NCBI RefSeq assembly: GCF_023856365.1 | Contig: NC_064555.1 | Span: 21,028,254 to 21,092,253, forward strand | Direction: 5' to 3' | Origin: Brienomyrus brachyistius | Lineage: Eukaryota; Chordata; Actinopteri; Osteoglossiformes; Mormyridae | DNA length: 64,000 bases | In this document: positions 34,162 through 57,824 of the stretch, piece after piece | How the letters are laid out: every line of letters begins with the position of its first letter | Position numbering within the stretch: position 1 is the stretch's first letter | Translations under genes and position numbers: made by a program | Notes under the pieces: model-generated | The model's database searches: none | Seen by the model: only the letters and a program-made list of their open reading frames with translations | What the model was told of the DNA's origin: nothing

Positions 34162-37100
34162 ATGGCGGTCCTGGCCTACAGCCTAGGCAAACGGGAAATA
34201 AACCACTATTTCAGCATCAGGAATGCGAAGCTGCTGTCGTTCGCCGCCGTCGTGCTGCTGGTCGGCTTCCACTCACTGTCGCGATATTATGGCGGTAAGG
34301 TGGACGGACTGTTCGCCCCGGGGTGACTGGAGTGATCAGCGCCGCTTTCAGCGGGACGCGCGGCTCGGCGAGCTTCCCTTGTTCCGCGCTGCGGGGCAGG
34401 AGCCGCCTAACGCTGCGGACAAAACATTTTGTGCAAATTAACGAGTTGCAGGCAAAGCTTTATTTGTTGTGCAGTGTCGTGCTGGGGATATGTTTTTAAG
34501 ATCGCCCGACTAGTGAGCTGAATGCATTCCAGCTTATCTACCTTGGCAGGTGTAGTGCAATTAAAGACAACAGCGCGTTACTCAGATTAATGTAACCGGA
34601 TTTTCTAGTTTCCAATGAACCAAATGAATGCATAACATTCGTTTCCATGGCTGATTATGTTTTTTGACTACGTGCTGTTGCATTTTAGTCATGAAAAATA
34701 TGCGCGTGGTTTCGGTTAGTACAGTAAGTCCTGCATTGTGTGTATAGCACGATATGTACATCTGATATAAATTTTACACTTAACCCGTATATTCCAAAAA
34801 TGTGAAAATGCTGGACAGCATGTTCTCGTTGTTACGATAACCATAATCTATATTCTTAAATAACAGGAAACGGAAATCAAGTTCAGTTGGTGATATGTTT
34901 AGCAATTCGTTTTGCAAAGGGTGATTTAAACGTGTTGATTTTATTTACTGGTGTTTGACAATAGATGAATGAAAAGCGAAATAAGCAGATGCTAATCCGT
35001 CATTTTAAAATGGTTTTGCACATCATGCAAAATGCACAGATGAACTGAGTTTAACATTACCAAGGTAGCACATATCTCGAAGAATAACCCGTAAGGATGG
35101 GCCAGCAGCGCAATAAAACTTAACCATGCTGTTCCGGGGGAAAAAGGCAATGAAATGTATTTTGAAGAAACTGGTTAAAAAAAAGTAATAATCCAAATCC
35201 GTTAATTCGATCAATAATCATCTCATCCCTTGGCAAGTATGAAAGTTGTTGTTCATACTACTTATGAAGTCAAGCAATTTGTTTATACTCTATAGGGAAA
35301 CTTTCGATTACAATAACTGAATCATTAACTGTATCGATTACTTTCTGCCGTTGTGCTTTATTTGTCAGTGGCCTGTGGCTCAGTGACTCACTGGGGATCA
35401 TTGTTCTATCATGTTGCACTCTTCATGCTTAGTTTGCGGATTCACCCTTTTTTGTGCATTTCCTTTTCTCTGAGCTGCCTATGTAAATAAGTGACTCGTT
35501 TTCACATAATATGACTGTCAGTGTGTTTGAGTGTCCTGGTTAAACTCATTTATGCTTCTGTGCATAGAATCTGGTTCATCACAATCCTTTAATGAATAGT
35601 TGTTGATAATAGCTAGCTGTTTTTTTAGTATGACAGCCCAGAGCTGAGTTTACAGGCCTATTGGTTGATGATCTGATCATTTTATTTGCTGCTCTTTCTC
35701 ATGGGTTGCTGATTGTCATTCTTAATCCCCATTGCTCCTGGGGTGCTGGATGCTGGGTGATCCCGTGCTCTGACTCAAAAACTTGCTCTCATTCATATAT
35801 GTGTCTGTATCTCATGCTGAGCAAGACGGGGTTGATGGGGGGGGAAAAACAGTTTTACATTAAGCTAAACCTCATACAGGCTTTTTAGTGTTTGGCAATT
35901 GTAGACCTTCGTTATGTGCTTGTTTGAGTCTGATTTCCATTTTTGCTCTTGCGGTCGCTCCAGTTTACACACCGAGGCGAATGACCTGTGATTCCATAGC
36001 TGTACTTTATCCGCCTGCCTCCTTCCCAGGTGAGGACAGCTGTGACTGGCTACAGTCCAGCGGCCGGTTCTTGGGGGACAACGTTTGGCAGCCCTATGGC
36101 TGCATGATGCATAAATATAGAAGCAGGTGAGTACTGCCCGTCACTGTAGCTGTACAGGTGGGCTGTAAGGTTTTTGTAAATAAGAAAACATCAACGATTA
36201 ATGTTGCTGTAACCTACATGTCTGGTGTTTTTTTTCCAGTGAAGCAAAAACCTGTTTGGGGAAGAAGAAAGTGGCATTTGTGGGGGACTCTAGAATTAGG
36301 CAGTTTTTTTATTCTCTGGTCAAAATAATCAACCCTGAGGTGAAAGAAGAAGGCAGTAAGGTTTGTGTTCCTTATGCTGCTTGTAGTTTGAACCCACATG
36401 ATGCCAATTAATAAGACTCGCAGCTGATTAAGTTATTCTCCTCCTTAGCATCAGAATATCGTTTTTGATGATGGTTCATCAGTCAACGTGGTGAGTTTTT
36501 TTTTCCCAAATTCTTCCTTTTTTTTGCACCATATGTAACCACAGTGATTGCGTGTTTTTGCCAGAAAAATCCAAAAGCTTTATTTAATGCTCTTATTATT
36601 TTACTCATATGCAATGACTCGAGGGTCTCGTTGGAGGTAATCATTGGCTAAACAAGCATGAATGTGTTAATTTTACCCTCTAATGCCGGTTGATTGGCTA
36701 TGGATGACATCATGATAATCTGAAGTGGAACTCTGGACCTTGCTTTGCTGTGATTGACATAAACTGGATGTGAAAGAGTATTCTTAAAAATAAAATGAAG
36801 AAGCAGGGGGACTGCATCAGTGATGTGTTGACTTCAGAATGCCACAGATCTATTGAGACTATATTTTGTTGTTGATGCGGTCTTTGCATGAAGGACTTCC
36901 TATGGTATCCGGAGGTCAACAACTCCCTGAAAGAGCTGTTAATGTCATGGACTGAGGTAAGCAACAAGCACGACGGCAGAATATCATCGTTTTCTGCGAT
37001 AAGTGATGCAGTCGAACTAGAGGTGTTCACCTTGTGTCACTGTAACCAGTTTGATAGAACCGATTATTCTTATGTCTATGGAAAGGAAAGCAAAATACTA

Positions 37101-38023
37101 ATGATGGCGTTATCCATGGGAATGTGTACGCTAAGTTTGTTGTGTGATATTTTTTTCAACACATACTTTGCCCACTGCAGGGTAGCTTGGCAAAGCCAGA
37201 TGTCATCGTCATGGGCGCCGCTACTGTAAGTCGAAGGAGAACTTCATCACTTGCATGGTCGGCCTGCACCTACCCTGGCAGCCTTCTGCTGACACCGTGC
37301 TCTCTTTCCTAGTGGTCCATCAAGCTGAACGGCGGCAGCATGGAAGCTCTCAATCAGTACAGGAGCAACCTTTCGGCCATGGCCAACCTTCTGCAGAAAC
37401 TGGCCCAGGGAAGCGATGTCTACTGGGTCCTGCAGGGTAATGTATTTTTATTGCTGGTCATTTGGGTGACGATCACAGTGTAGTTATGCCTAAATGTAGC
37501 TTGACTGTGGATATGTTCTGGGGTAATGGTACGGATGCTGACAGAAGTGAGAGTCTTAGCATACCGGTAGCTACTTAATTGCTAATAATAAATGGCAGGG
37601 GCTTAGTGGGTACCAGGGAGGGCTCATATCAGCTATGGCTGTGATAACTACCCTGTTTGCACATTCTCACCTTGAGTTCATGAGGTTCTTCCAACACTTC
37701 AGAACTTATCAGTATGTGTGTGGATGTGTGCCCTGAACTGCTTGGCATTGGATACAAAGACCAAATTAAATCTTTGAGCACGATGTAATTTCTGGTATGT
37801 CTCCTTGGCCTTAGAACCAGTATATGAGGAGAAGCTGAGTGACAATCGGAAGATGATCACCAATGAGCAGATCGTCCTCTACAACGAGGCCGCAGTGAGT
37901 TCCCTCAATGGCAGCAAGAAGAACTTCAGGGTGAAGATACTCGGTGCAGCCCGACAGGCTGCGACGGAGACCATCTCCGAGTCAGAGGACGGTCTTCATG
38001 TGCCTCAGAGTGCCAGGAATGTG
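34162..38023 (+). CDS. casd1: casd1 exons 1-8: anchor and lumenal catalytic domain
   Basis: Exons: 1 34162-34294; 2 36030-36126; 3 36240-36360; 4 36449-36490; 5 36894-36956; 6 37181-37225; 7 37313-37436; 8 37815-38023. Exon 2 encodes [12 protein letters not shown] and GCMMHKY. Exon 3 carries the nucleophile block [11 protein letters not shown]. Exon 6 has the GAAT block and exon 7 the VYWVLQ block. Exon 8 carries KMITNE, YNEAAV and the Asp-x-x-His pair DGLH. Possible N-glycosylation sites include NNS in exon 5 and NGS in exon 8. The acceptor of exon 5 is TGCATGAAG, an AAG form with a weak pyrimidine tract. Confidence 0.94.
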
Positions 38024-41000
38024 GTAGGTGTATCGGGGCCATCTTAACAATACTGCAACTCACTCTATCCGTTTATGACATCTGTAGGAATATAGTGGAG
38101 ATCCCTCCTCTGTACTATAAAGTAAGGCGGAGCTATTAGCTTCTGATATTAGGACATGGTCATAGGTAATAATTAAACTTTTTTAAAATTTTAAATTTCT
38201 TCCATTTCAGGGGGCCATGGTTTTGATGAACTCCGTGTGCAACAGGGTCCTAAAGCCTATTGACGGCTCCTGCTGCTATCCGCTGCCCCCACCGAACCTC
38301 CTGCAGCTGCTGACTGGCTGTTTCTTCCTGGGCGCCGCCATCTGCTTCCTGGTGCTGCATGTGCTCGGCCACAACCGGCACCACAAGAGCAAGCTGGCCG
38401 CCGACGTGGAGAGCGGAGAGGAGAGGAAACCGGCGCTGGCCGGCCCGGGGGGCAACCTGGGGACACCGCTCCTGGCCGTCTGCAAGATGGGCCTCATCAT
38501 GGCCTACTTCTACCTGTGCGACCGGGCCGACCTCTTCATGAAGGAGCAGAAGTTCTACTCGCATTCGGCCTTCTTTATACCTCTCATTTATATTTTTGTC
38601 CTGGGAATATTCTACAGTGAAAACTGTAAAGAGGTAACCATGATATTCTCAATACCCTTCACCCCCCCCACATGCGCTTCCTTTGTAAAGCAGGGGTGGG
38701 CAATCTTATCTGCACAGGGCCAGTGTGTGGGGAGGGTTTTGGGATAACCTTTAGGTCAGCTCTCCAAACCCATGTGAGAGGACTCTTCAGACAATCAGTC
38801 CTCTAATTAGTAACGATTAGTAACACAGCGGCCCTATCTGGATAAGACTGGCCACACCTGATGTAAATCTTGAACTTTTGTCGCATTGGGGATAGACCAG
38901 GGGCCTGTACTACGAAGCGGGGTTACTGGCTTATCGGGGTAACTTCTCGGATTTGCAGTACCACAGTTTAAATGGACTTCATATTCGTTCACTTACATTT
39001 TGCCCGGACTACCTTAAATCCGACAAGTTACCCCGATAAGCCAGTAACCGCGCTTCGTAGCACAGGCCCCAGGAGAGGCACTCCTATTTCAGGACACTGT
39101 TGTTTACTTTTGCATTTTAGACTAAAGTACTTAACCGGGAGCAAACCGATGAGTGGAAAGGGTGGATGCAGCTGGTCATCCTGATTTACCACATATCGGG
39201 GGCTAGTGCTGTGAGTACTCTTCAGGAAATCCGCTTCAGGTGGTGCCCTGCTGTCTTAAAGCGTGCCTGTTCTAAATGTCCGCTTTCTTTTTCAGTTCAT
39301 ACCGGTCTATATGCATGTTCGGGTCCTGGTAGCAGCGTATCTCTTTCAAACAGGCTATGGGCATTTTTCCTTCTTCTGGCTGAAGGGCGATTTTGGGCTG
39401 TATAGAGTTTGCCAGGTAATTCTTAGTGGCACCGCATTTGAGTTGTATTTCTTAACTGATTAAGTGCTGTGTGGGCTGGCTCTTTGTTTCATACTTCTGA
39501 TTTGCTTCTTTTGTGTTTTCTTCAGGTCCTTTTCCGTTTGAACTTCTTAGTGGTCATACTCTGTCTAGTAATGGACCGTCCCTACCAGTTCTACTACTTT
39601 GTGCCCTTGGTGACTTTCTGGTTTGCGGTCATCTACGGCACGTTGGCCATGTGGCCCCAGATTCTCCAGAAGAAAGCCAGCGGTAATAACCGGACCCTCC
39701 CCTTGTCACTTGGTTGTCTGTCTGCAGCACCGTGGTCCTCGGGGAATGTCGTCTCATGCCTGTATAGCTCTGTAGGAATGGTATGACGGCGATGCACGTC
39801 TGATTCAAGGAATGACAAACAGGTCTTGTAGTCTGAGGAAGAATGTTTGTTTGTTTGTTTTGGCAGGGAGTGGAATCTGGCACCTGGGGATTCTGGTCAA
39901 ACTGCTTTGCTTGCTGTTGGGAATATGCTGCTTTGCATATTCCAGGGTAAGTTGTTTTGTTCTGTTTTGATGACGATCGCCCTGCCGATTTTGTTTGTCT
40001 GTCTGACCGTTTCCCTCCCAGTAACCCATGCTGATCTGGTTTCAGGGCCTGTTTGAGAGCGTATTCTCCATGTGGCCGGTGTCGACGCTCTTCGAGCTGC
40101 AGGGCAGCATACACGAGTGGTGGTTCCGCTGGAGTTTGGACAGATTCGTAAGTTAACGAAGCCTTTTGGCGACCAGTTTCCGTATTCCCCACCACCGTGG
40201 ATGTGATGACACTTGGCATTACACCTGTCATCTTTAGAGGGAGTGTTTATGTGCCCCGGAACCCTGGGTGCTGTTATATTTCGTTGTATAAATACACTCA
40301 CTCGCAACTTCATTGGCTGCACCTGCTAGTTTATTCCGCTGTTTGCATTTACACAGCATGTCGGCAGAGTCAAGTTACTGCGGGGGCTACACATTAGAAC
40401 AGCTGGGAGGCATGGTCTAAATCACAGGTGTCAAACTCCAGTCCTGGGGGGCCAGACCCCTGCACATTTTTGGGTTTCCCCTCATTTAACACACCTGATT
40501 CAACTCCTTGTGCTAATTACCACACAGCTCTTGAGCTGAATCACTTGTGGTGGAACAAGGAAAGAATTAAGCTACACAGGGCTCTGGCCCCCCAGGACTA
40601 AATAATGATAAAGATTGTCGGTGTCGGACGCGGCAGAAACGGCCCACCCTCCTGGGATTTTCATACCATGCTGGGTCCAAAGCAGGGGTCTCCGACTCCG
40701 GTCCTGGCAAGCTAGTATCAAGTAAGTTTTCTATCATACCTGGCCTCTGATTGGCCACACCTGTTCCTGGTATTTACCTGAGAGCAGGTGTGGCTCATCC
40801 GTAGCCAGGGAGGATAAATAAACCTACTGGAGGGTAGCTCTTCTCGACTTGGAGATGCCTGCTCCAGAGGATGAGAAAATAGTGTGCTTGACAAACGAAA
40901 CACCCCCAGTGGCAGTTATATGGGGAAAAAAATATCTTAAGAGAATATTAAGATTCAAAGTCATTCAAAGCTAACAAGTGGAGCTCTGTCAGAGGCAGAA

Positions 41001-43304
41001 AGTAACCCTCCGAATGCCATCTCATCAAACCTTGCAGCATTTCTGGAAACATAAGGGGCACCTCAATGATGCATACAGGAAGTGGTGGCTAAATGCATGT
41101 TGTTCTTATAACATTAGATAAAGCTGTTTCTATACAGAGACTCTTGTGTTGCCCATTTTACAGGCCATCATCTACGGCATGGTATTCGCCTTCGTTTACC
41201 TGGTCCTTCAGAAGTGCCAGGTTCTGTCAGAAGGCAAAGGAGAGGCTCTCTTCTCCAACAAGATCTCAAACTGCCTGCTGTTTGTGTCCGTGGTGGCATT
41301 TCTGGTAAGGAAGCCTTTCACCGCTAATACTAGTGAATTAGAACGGCAGGGTAGCATTTATTTGCGTATCTGTTGGCACAAGTGGGTGCATTTGGCAAAT
41401 GGGGGGTTGCGTGTGGCAGCTGGGCGTTCTCTCAGAATAGTTATTGTCCTACTGTGAAGTGCTTTTGGGATAAAAAAATACCCTGAATTCTCTTACAGAC
41501 TTACTCCATATGGGCAAGCAGCTGTAAAAATAAGAGTGAATGCAATGAGTTGCATCCTTACATTTCAGCAGTGCAGGTAAATACCTCACCACAGTCGTCC
41601 GTTAAACTGATTTCTGTATTAAAATGTATCTTTCTAATACTTTTATTTTGCTAAAATTTGCTGAACTGTTTTTCATTATGTGCTATATGTTTCTTCTGTG
41701 TTTCCGCAGATACTGGCTTTTGTTCTAATCAGGAATATTCCTGGTTACGTTCGCTCATTATATAGTTCATTCTTCTCGTGGTTTGGCAGGATATCCTTAG
41801 AGGTGAGGAACACCTGGGCCGTCGTCGGTGTCGCGCTCGTTTGTGAGGATGTGCTGCTGGAAGTGATTTTTTTTTTTACGCACTGAGGAACCCTACAGCG
41901 TGTAGCCTAGTTTTACGCAGATGGAAACAGAACCTTTTTGCTTGATTAGTTGCATTTTACTTCCAAATGCTGAAGAATTTGACTTGCTTTTTTTTTTTTT
42001 TTCAATGTGTGACCTGACAAAATGCAAAAACATGAAGTATTGGGGAGCAGTGACTGAAGACGAAACATTAGGGATGTACACTCAACTCGCGATTCGATTC
42101 GGTTGAACGATGCGATTTCCTCACGATTCCTTTAACAGAATGAGCTGCGGACAAATTTATAAAAATATTTTTCTTTATCTTTCTGAACTGTGCAAAACGC
42201 TTCCTTTTTCTTAACAGGGCAACTGAAATTGAATAAAATAAAATACCAAATCAAAAAAAAAAATATTCAAATAAACGGCAACATTAACTGCACCTTCATA
42301 ATGCTTATATTGCATTCATAAAACGTTCAGAAATCATTCATAAACATCATGCATGTATACCTTTACATCCTAACGTCCCTTAACAGCTGTAATATACATT
42401 AATAACAAACATTGTATAATAACAAACATTATAATTGTATAATCATGTAATGTTTATTAATGTATATTAAAGCTGTTACGGGATGTTAGGATGTTAGTGT
42501 ACTTGCATACTGCTTATGAATGTTCTATGAATGCATTATGAAGGTGTACTGAATGTCCTATACCTGCATAATGAATGCATTATGAAGCTGCACTTTAATA
42601 TAAAGCCTTACCAAATAAACTAAGGCTTGCATGTGCAGCTTTTTAGCATGCTTTGCCCTTTTAATAATCTTGGTGAATTGAGCTCACTGTGGTGCCGGTG
42701 GACATGCTGAAGCATGTTCATTGTGCTACTTGTGTATGTTATCAGTCTTTTACAGTGTTTGCACGCAGTTTTTGTCTTGTCTCTGCTTTTCTCGCCGTTT
42801 TCGTTTGATTACCGGAAAGCTAAAAAGCTGCCACACTGCGGGGGGGTGGGGGGTGGGGGTGTTCTGTATTCCAAATGCGCTCGCCATCTCACGATTCACG
42901 ATTCCTCGTTACATGCCTACAACACATGCTTGAAATAAGGATGGATGGATGGATATTCCTCTCATTGAAGGTTTGATCCAGCTCCTTTTAAATGAATAAA
43001 CTGCAGCGAACCCTGACAAGCTGTGTCTCCTGTCCCCTTGCAGCTGTTCATCTGCCAGTACCACATCTGGCTGGCCGCGGACACCAAGGGCATCCTGGTG
43101 CTCATCCCTGGCAGCCCCATGCTCAACGTCATCATCAGCACCTTCATTTTCGTGTGCGTGGCCCACGAGATCTCGCAGATCACCAACGAGCTGGCGCAGC
43201 TGGCCATCCCCAAGGAGAGCGGCACCCTGCTCCGGAGGCTCCTGGGCGTGGCCGCCTTCCTGCTGGCCGTACTCTTGTTGTCCACGAAGCGGAGTCCGCA
43301 CTGA
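34162..43304 (+). CDS. casd1: Sialate O-acetyltransferase CASD1, whole gene
   Basis: This gene encodes the Golgi multipass enzyme that transfers acetyl groups from acetyl-CoA to sialic acid (CMP-sialic acid), making 9-O-acetylated sialoglycans. Eighteen coding exons give 792 codons plus TGA (human 797). An N-terminal anchor (about residues 23-39) is followed by a lumenal SGNH/GDSL-like domain with Ser94 in GDSRIRQ and Asp267-His270 in DGLH. A polytopic acyltransferase-like membrane region follows. The Ser number is identical to human Ser94. The start is taken at [18 protein letters not shown], which matches the human N-terminus. All splice phases join without a stop, so the gene looks functional. 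Confidence 0.96.
38211..43304 (+). CDS. casd1: casd1 exons 9-18: membrane acyltransferase region
   Basis: Exons: 9 38211-38633; 10 39121-39210; 11 39296-39415; 12 39526-39682; 13 39867-39946; 14 40046-40147; 15 41164-41304; 16 41499-41576; 17 41710-41802; 18 43044-43304. Recognisable blocks are [89 protein letters not shown] and [12 protein letters not shown]. They follow human CASD1 in order, with many hydrophobic segments. Exon 9 has a Gly/Ala-rich loop ([10 protein letters not shown]) where human is less GC-rich. Introns hold several hairpin repeats. Confidence 0.94.
38691..38860. repeat. MITE-like element, family C
   Basis: Starts CAGGGGTGGGCAATCTTATC and ends GATAAGACTGGCCACACCTG. The terminal parts are inverted and the middle carries GACAATCAGTCCTCTAATTA. 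It sits in casd1 intron 9. Confidence 0.8.
38899..39071. repeat. Palindromic MITE-like element, family D
   Basis: Left arm GGGGCCTGTACTACGAAGCG, then GGGTTACTGGCTTATCGGGG. The right arm repeats these in inverted order (CCCCGATAAGCCAGTAACC, GCTTCGTAGCACAGGCCCC). It lies just before casd1 exon 10, ending about 50 bp from the acceptor. Confidence 0.9.
40424..40600. repeat. MITE-like element, family E
   Basis: CACAGGTGTCAAACTCCAGT and CCTGGGGGGCCAGACC at the left are mirrored by GGCTCTGGCCCCCCAGGAC at the right. This arrangement is common in dispersed fish repeats. It lies in casd1 intron 14. Confidence 0.8.
40684..40863. repeat. Palindromic MITE-like element, family A copy 3
   Basis: CAGGGGTCTCCGACTCCGG at the left and a more diverged right end (GACTTGGAGATGCCTGC), with GGTGTGGCTCATCCG inside. 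Same family as 10054 and 13965, in the same casd1 intron as family E. Confidence 0.8.
42066..42935. mobile_element. hAT-like non-autonomous element with a nested palindromic element
   Basis: The outer left end has GGGATGTACACTCAACTCGC and GATTCGATTCGG. The outer right end has CACGATTCACGATTCC and GTTACATGCC, the CGATTC-rich ends seen in many fish hAT-type repeats. Inside, about 42288-42570 is a separate hairpin with arms CACCTTCATAATGC / GCATTATGAAGGTG and ACATCCTAAC / GTTAGGATGT. I see no transposase. Confidence 0.6.
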
Positions 43305-46300
43305 AGGCAAGAGGAGCGGTCCAGGTCGGACAGGATGGGGAGGGGGGACGCTGAGAGCGGCCGTGTCCCTGCGGTACCAGATTGATAGTACCTTCTTGTG
43401 GTGGCAGGAACCGGCCCCCGTGCTCCATGACATTTTCACAGACAGGAAGCCGAACATTGAAGGAGAAACTTTAGCACTGACAGTTTACCGCTGGGGCTGA
43501 ACCCCCTCCCCTCATTTATCGTCGGAATTGTCCTTCGGCAGAATGCAGATGACGATGCCCGCACAAAGGCCGCGCAACTGAGCCAGCTTATCTGTGTGCC
43601 AGCGCCGGTGCCCCCGCGGAGGAGCGCCACGGCTCCCAACAGACCCCGCACATCCAAAGCAGCAATACCTCTGCCCCCGTACCGATTTCACGCAGCGACT
43701 GTGTCAAACGTGCTCGGCCACGTTGTTTCTCCCTGTGGCAATTGGAGCAATGCCGAATTTCTGAAGCAACATGTTGGGTGCACTGTATTTAATTATTTAG
43801 ATCATTGTATTTTATACAGGGTTCCCCCCCATGTTTAAATGTATGCCCAAGACTGCTTTTGTGAATGTATAGGCTTAGCAAACTTCCTTTTTTAAGTGCA
43901 ATCTTGTCGGACCACACATGAAATGCACTTTGATTTAAGGTATTTTAAAGTTCCTTACTGGTTTGTTCTGACACTGTGTAAAGGGTACTACTACTGCTTT
44001 TGTGTGCGTGTGTGAGTGCATCTTCTCTGGAGCCTTCCTCCCTGCCCCTGAATAAGGCTCCAGTTTAATCAGTACTTGGGCTGTAGTGCTTTTCCGACCC
44101 TTCGATGCCTTTTAATTTCTGGTATCCTGACTGCTGTGTCAGAGGAACACCCCAAACCAGGAAGGCACCTTCGGTTTGGTATTTCACTTAGGAATACCGT
44201 GTGTTAACTCAGTACTTTTAGGTGCACCTCATTTATACAGTCGTATACCATTTGCATTTTCTATGCTTCTTACATTTTGCTGCCTTATTTCGTACCTGTG
44301 TCACGACCTTTTCCCAATCCGTTTGACGCTTTTCAATCTCTCGTAGCTTTCAGATCTCCCCGTTTCCATAGCTACCTTTTTGTGAAATAACTCTGAGTAC
44401 ATGAAGACGAGTTGCGTGAACGTCATGTCAGCGTTATGTGAATGTCGTGAAGTTACCTCATCGGGCTGTAAGAAATGTCGCTCCATTTCCCTATAGTGCT
44501 TTTACTCATCCTTAAGCTACGACATTTTGTAAAGTAGACGCAATGAGAGCAGATGAATTTCATTACCTGTAAATAGGTATACTTACTGATGTGCCATATG
44601 TTAGTCGCGGCACAGGTTTCATTTTTTTAATGTGGTGTCGATGATAATGTGGGGAAGGAGTTTACATGGAGAGAACGCGGATGAAGGAAGCTTAACTCCC
44701 CAGCCCGTGACTGCCTGGGTGCGGCAGAATGGAAGTCACGTCAGTCCCTTAATACAGTGTTTCCCGGTCTAGTCCTTGGGGACCCCTGGGCGGGAGCAGA
44801 AATGGGGACTGTCTAGGGGTCCCCCGAGGACTGGGTTGGGAAACTCTGCATTAATGTATTTTGCTGAATTCAGTTGATAATCAGTGTCTGCGCAGTCAAA
44901 GGTCCAAGGTTCCCATTCGTGGGGGAAGGAGGGGGGTGTCATGTGACTGATCCATCAGAATGAGGATGGTTTAAGATATGTTTGTCCCAATTAACATCCA
45001 GCTGCACACACTAAGTGTGGCACTAATGCAGAGTAGGGTGTGAGGACTTATTGGTGATTGGATCACAGTTTTTTTTTGGACAGTCTTGGACAAAGTTTGA
45101 CTACCACAGGTCTGAATGGCAAATGGGTCAAAGTCGATCCTAGAAGTGTCCCAGTTAGCAGAGACACCTGATATTTTAAGCACTGCAAAATTGTGGCATT
45201 TAGTCCACGGAAATTTTGAACTGGTATTATTGGTTTGTAATTAGGACTAAATGTACTGAATTTTTTACAGTTTTTTTTTTTACCGAATTGACATTTATTT
45301 TTAACGTGATGTATGCTTGTCCTGATTTACATCGCAGTCACACATTACCTTATTGTGACCAAAGGGTAATGCAGTTTTTTGTACAGTTGGTTCATTTTGG
45401 TCATTCTATTTAAAGCAGCAACAACTAAATGTTTATAACTTTTTATTCCAACGGCTTTCAGTAGAACTGTTGAATGTAAGTTTGTGATGTCTTACTGTGA
45501 CGTTTCACCTTTTTTTATTTATAAATGCTTCCATTTTGTTTGTTCTTTATAAACACTTGTTAAAACGTGTCTGACGCAGAGTCTGTCCCACACAGCTTTT
45601 CCTGGCCTCCCTGCGCTTGGAGAGTGTAGATCAGCAGATACCATTGCAGTGGCATCACAGAATTTGGCATTAAGAACTCGGCAGTGATGGTTTCCCGGGC
45701 GTGGCTGCACTCATGGTCTGTAAATGGCTTTTCCTGCATCCAGTCATCTTTGGTGCACAGCTTTTTACATTTTTAGATTGTTGAGGTTTTGTAGCAGTTA
45801 GAGATTTTCTCAGAAAGCATAAAGTGCATTATAAATACAATTTATTATTATTATAACAAGGGGACCTGCAGTATGGGACAGGGTCCGTCTCCCTCATAGA
45901 CATACTGTACAGTAGCAGACTATTATAGTGATCAGGTTCAGTGTGTGTGAAGTAAAACAAGGCAGAAGTATCCAAACATCTTTACTTTCATTATGTGGCA
46001 GAATAACAAACAGATACAAGGCTAACAGCTGTTAAACTGAAGGACACGACGCTGAGAGCTACACCTGTTCTCTCTCCACTTTGCCTGGAAACACACTTGT
46101 CCATAACGTAAAGGTCGTAACCTGCATCGCTTCTCTCTGACAAATAAGGATCCTCGAAATACTTCTGAAGTGTTTTTTTTTTTCCCAAAAGGCAACTTAT
46201 TAGTCTATATATTATTTACATGTTCGCCGTAGCACTGTGCTCGATGTCCGCATGGGCTTTGCATGAATTATCTATGACCGCATCACAGATTCTGGGCTTC

Positions 46301-46316
46301 AGCCACCTTCCTCTCT
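43305..46316. other. Convergent casd1/sgce 3' region
   Basis: The stop codons of casd1 (+) and sgce (-) face each other across 3.0 kb. I found no AATAAA or ATTAAA on the plus strand. The variants CATAAA (45818) and AGTAAA (45951) are possible casd1 signals. On the minus strand there are several AATAAA signals, the nearest to the sgce stop at 45841-45846, and an AGTAAA at 45981-45986. Transcripts may therefore overlap. A family B hairpin lies at 44755-44848. No other gene is visible. Confidence 0.65.
44755..44848. repeat. Palindromic MITE-like element, family B copy 3 (short)
   Basis: CAGTGTTTCCCGGTCTAGTCC at one end and GGACTGGGTTGGGAAACTCTG at the other, with a shortened centre compared with the copies at 14163 and 16496. 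Confidence 0.85.

Positions 46317-57824
<11,508 letters not shown>

Noticed and set aside
43180..43457. Antisense frames over casd1 exon 18
   Set aside because: GC-rich third positions of casd1 keep the other strand open; the sense reading matches the conserved C-terminus.
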